From NCBI GenBank assembly GCA_965658615.1, contig CBFHSX010000033.1, forward strand, positions 1 to 16,927: a DNA stretch of 16,927 nucleotides, written 5' to 3'. This DNA comes from UBA8337 sp965658615. GTDB lineage: Bacteria > Pseudomonadota > Alphaproteobacteria > RS24. A program made the position numbers and the translations under genes. The notes beneath the pieces were generated by a model. It was not told the DNA's origin and did not search any database. It was given only the letters and a program-made list of their open reading frames with translations. Each line of letters opens with the position of its first letter. The first letter of the stretch is position 1. Below are positions 14,663 to 16,927 of this stretch, in pieces.

Positions 14663-15694
14663 GTGTTAGAGGCTGCAGAGAACATCCTGCCCTTTGGTCG
14701 GTCCGCGAATAATCATCGCGAAAATATTAGCGACGACGTCGCCGGTCCCCGCGTATTTGTTGGGCTGTCCGACAGTGAAAAACTCGTCAGCCATTTGCAG
14801 GCCGTTCTGCCGAAGCGTAGCCATCCGCTCCACAACGCCGCTCAGCATCATTTCGCCAATCCGGGTAAACTACTACGCAGTCGCGTCGCGCACGCCGCTT
14901 GCCTGCAGCAAGGCATTGCCGAGGCCGCCGCGCTCGATTGGGCGATGGCGATTGAGCTGATGCACAATGCGTCGCTGGTGCATGACGATATTTGTGATGA
15001 TGATCATTTGCGCCGTAACCGGCCGAGCCTTTGGGCTTGTTTTGGCCGCGCCACGGCTTTGTGCTTCGGCGACTGGTTGATCGGCAAGAGCTTTGAATTG
15101 GCAGCGCGCGCGCAAAGCCAGACAGGCAAACCCTTTGCCGCCCTGCTGGCCACCACCATGACCGAATTGTCGACCGGCCAGGCGAGCGAATTTATCGACA
15201 ATGACGGGCTCGATTGCGACAGCTATTTGGCCATTGTCGCCGGCAAGACCACATCGCTTTTCATGGCCGCCATTGAAGGGGCATTTCTGGCCGGTACAGC
15301 CATAAGCAAACGCGATATCAAGGCCTGCCGCAGCCTCTTTGAGCATATCGGGTTCGCTTATCAGATCGCCAATGACATTGATAATCATCAGGCGCTGAAG
15401 AACGGCGCCGCAGCCGGTGACTTGCTGCGCGGCGCGCCCAATGCGGTATATATCTGCTATCGTGGCAGGCTGACGCAGCAAAAGCGCGCGCAATTCGATA
15501 AATGGCAAGCGACGACAGATAAGCGTTATAGCGATAGCTGGCTTGCCGATATTCACGCCTCCGGGGCTGAGGATGCGGCCTGCCGTCTTTTTGCCGAGCA
15601 TTTGGAAGCGGTTGAGAGGCTGCAAAACGCATTACCCGACGATTTGGGCCACCTTGTGGCACCCATCACCGCCTATCTTGCAGGTAGCAAATGA
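14663..15694 (+). CDS. crtE: Polyprenyl (geranylgeranyl) diphosphate synthase-like protein
   Basis: An isoprenyl diphosphate synthase-fold protein of 343 residues, whose place before crtI suggests it supplies geranylgeranyl diphosphate for carotenoids. GKLLRSR (about 69-75) stands where other family members have GKRLRP. The first aspartate-rich motif is intact: DDICDDDHLRR (Asp108-Asp114), and small residues before it fit a C20 or longer product. The second motif, normally DDxxD, reads NDIDN at 237-241, so two of its three aspartates are asparagine. The GK seen downstream in the family is replaced by RGAP. It may be a divergent active enzyme, a partner subunit or impaired. The start is GTG 14663, six bases after GAGAGG. 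The stop overlaps the crtI start (ATGA at 15691-15694). The gene symbol rests partly on context. Confidence 0.75.
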   Translation: MLEAAENILPFGRSANNHRENISDDVAGPRVFVGLSDSEKLVSHLQAVLPKRSHPLHNAAQHHFANPGKLLRSRVAHAACLQQGIAEAAALDWAMAIELMHNASLVHDDICDDDHLRRNRPSLWACFGRATALCFGDWLIGKSFELAARAQSQTGKPFAALLATTMTELSTGQASEFIDNDGLDCDSYLAIVAGKTTSLFMAAIEGAFLAGTAISKRDIKACRSLFEHIGFAYQIANDIDNHQALKNGAAAGDLLRGAPNAVYICYRGRLTQQKRAQFDKWQATTDKRYSDSWLADIHASGAEDAACRLFAEHLEAVERLQNALPDDLGHLVAPITAYLAGSK

Positions 15695-16927
15695 CGCATC
15701 AGCCGCATAGCGTTGTTATCGGCTCGGGTTTTGGCGGCATTGGGGCCGCCATTCGCCTGCGCGCCAAAGGCCATCGCGTCACTCTGCTGGAGAGGCTCGA
15801 CAGCATTGGTGGGCGCGCGCAAATATTTGAAAAAGACGGCTTTCGTCACGATGCCGGGCCGACCGTCATCACCGCGCCCTTCATGTTTGAAGAATTGTTC
15901 GAATTGCTCGGTGAAAAGCTCGAAAACCACCTTAATTTTGTGCCTGTAAACCCATGGTATCGCTTCTACTTTCCGGATGGCCGTGAGTTTGATTATGGCG
16001 AGGATATCGCCGCACTGAAAGCCGAGATTGCGAAATTCGAACCGCAGGATGCGGCGGGTTATGACAGTCTTTTGAGCGCTTCCAAGGACATTTTTGATGT
16101 CGGCTTCACCAAGCTGGCCGACCGGCCCTTTTTGCGCTTTGTCGATATGATGAAGCAGGTCCCTGCCCTAATTCGCCTGCGCAATGACCGCACCGTATCG
16201 CAATTTGTCGCCAAGCATATCAAACACCCGCTGATCCGGCAGGCCTTTTCAATTCAGCCGCTGCTGGTTGGTGGCAATCCGTTCTCCACCACCTCGATTT
16301 ATTCGCTGATCCATTATTTGGAGCGCGAATGGGGTGTGCATTTTTGCATGGGCGGCACGGGTGCGCTGGTGGCCGGGTTGGCGGCGCTGATGCAGCGCCA
16401 CGATATTGATATCCGCACAAATGCCGATGTTGACGAGATCCTTACCCAAGGTCGCTTGACCACAGGCGTGCGACTGACGGATGGCACGGTGATCGAGGCC
16501 GATAATGTGATTTGCAATGCCGACCCACCGACAGTTTATCGTGAAATGATGGGGGCAGAACCGGTGCGCCCGCGCCGCCCGCTACCCGAGGCGATGACGC
16601 AATATTCTATGGGTCTTTATGTGCTGTATTTCGGCACGACCAGGCAATATCCCGATGTCGCGCATCATACGATTTGGCTTGGTGAGCGGTTTAAGCCTTT
16701 GCTGAAAGAGATTTTCGATAAGCTGCATCTGGCCGAGGATTTCTCGCTTTATCTGCACCGCCCGACCGCCACGGATCCGAGCTTTGCGCCGGATGGTTGC
16801 GACAGTTTTTATGTGCTGTGTCCGGTGCCCAATCTGCAAGCCGATGTCGATTGGGAAGTCGAAGGCCCGCGCCTGCGAGACCGCATTGTTAAAGCGCTGG
16901 GCGACACCATTCTGCCCGATTTGGAGC
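15691..16927 (+). CDS. crtI: Phytoene desaturase, N-terminal part (3' end outside window)
   Basis: FAD-dependent desaturase that turns phytoene into more unsaturated carotenes such as lycopene. About 412 residues of the usual ~500 are visible and the frame stays open to the window edge. The N-terminus holds the dinucleotide-binding motif VVIGSGFGGIGAAIRLRAKG, then LLERLDSIGGRAQ and HDAGPTVITAPFMF, all standard for CrtI. Further on LLVGGNPFSTTSIYSLIHYL and FCMGGTGALVAGLAALMQ match the conserved mid-region, and ADNVICNADPPTVYREM the later one. It is translationally coupled to the upstream prenyl synthase gene by ATGA. Members of this family also desaturate or isomerise other carotenoids, so CrtI rather than CrtD or CrtN is inferred from the pairing with crtE. 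Confidence 0.92.
   Translation, partial: MTHQPHSVVIGSGFGGIGAAIRLRAKGHRVTLLERLDSIGGRAQIFEKDGFRHDAGPTVITAPFMFEELFELLGEKLENHLNFVPVNPWYRFYFPDGREFDYGEDIAALKAEIAKFEPQDAAGYDSLLSASKDIFDVGFTKLADRPFLRFVDMMKQVPALIRLRNDRTVSQFVAKHIKHPLIRQAFSIQPLLVGGNPFSTTSIYSLIHYLEREWGVHFCMGGTGALVAGLAALMQRHDIDIRTNADVDEILTQGRLTTGVRLTDGTVIEADNVICNADPPTVYREMMGAEPVRPRRPLPEAMTQYSMGLYVLYFGTTRQYPDVAHHTIWLGERFKPLLKEIFDKLHLAEDFSLYLHRPTATDPSFAPDGCDSFYVLCPVPNLQADVDWEVEGPRLRDRIVKALGDTILPDLE

Noticed and set aside
1..16927. CRISPR array, insertion sequence or prophage
   Set aside because: No regularly spaced direct repeats, transposase, integrase or phage structural gene was seen.

Overview
This window looks like chromosomal DNA of an alphaproteobacterium, probably an aerobic heterotroph that makes carotenoids. 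This rests on the glmU-glmS gene order, the protein families present and a typical tRNA-Lys(UUU); no genus can be named from the sequence alone. Genes are closely packed, with ATGA start/stop overlaps, good Shine-Dalgarno sites and sigma70-like promoters. No transposon, phage or CRISPR gene is visible.

Layout. (1) 1-2172, minus strand: glmU then glmS (the glmS 3' end lies outside the window), one base apart, encoding UDP-GlcNAc synthesis. (2) 2256-4040, minus: a large (~594 aa) acyl-CoA dehydrogenase with a promoter-like site and a 6+6 bp palindrome in front of it. (3) 4137-5449, plus: a small heme membrane protein of the ferric-reductase-like type, coupled by ATGA to a crotonase-family enzyme. 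(4) 5529-7721, plus: a SulP anion transporter carrying both a STAS and a cyclic-nucleotide-binding domain; it converges on a GPH/MelB-type symporter (7718-9136, minus), and the two stop codons overlap in one TTAA. (5) 9260-10624, plus: a GntP-family permease. (6) 10621-11037: intergenic DNA with a decayed C-terminal piece of an isoprenylcysteine-methyltransferase-like gene, interleaved inverted repeats, and tRNA-Lys with a good promoter. (7) 11038-11820, plus: a GST-fold protein. (8) 11837-12381, minus: doxX, whose 3' end runs into a leftover sulfatase C-terminus. (9) 12516-14552, plus: an exported copper amine oxidase with all cofactor and copper residues. (10) 14663 to the end, plus: crtE-like prenyl synthase overlapping crtI, the start of a carotenoid operon that continues past the edge.

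Functional picture. The genes cover cell-wall precursor synthesis, acyl-CoA oxidation (dehydrogenase and crotonase), uptake of organic acids, sugars or anions (GntP, GPH, SulP), periplasmic amine oxidation and the start of carotenoid synthesis. The least ordinary items are the triple-domain SulP protein, the crtE-like enzyme with an eroded second aspartate motif, the palindrome at the acyl-CoA dehydrogenase promoter, and two gene remnants detectable only by translating intergenic DNA.
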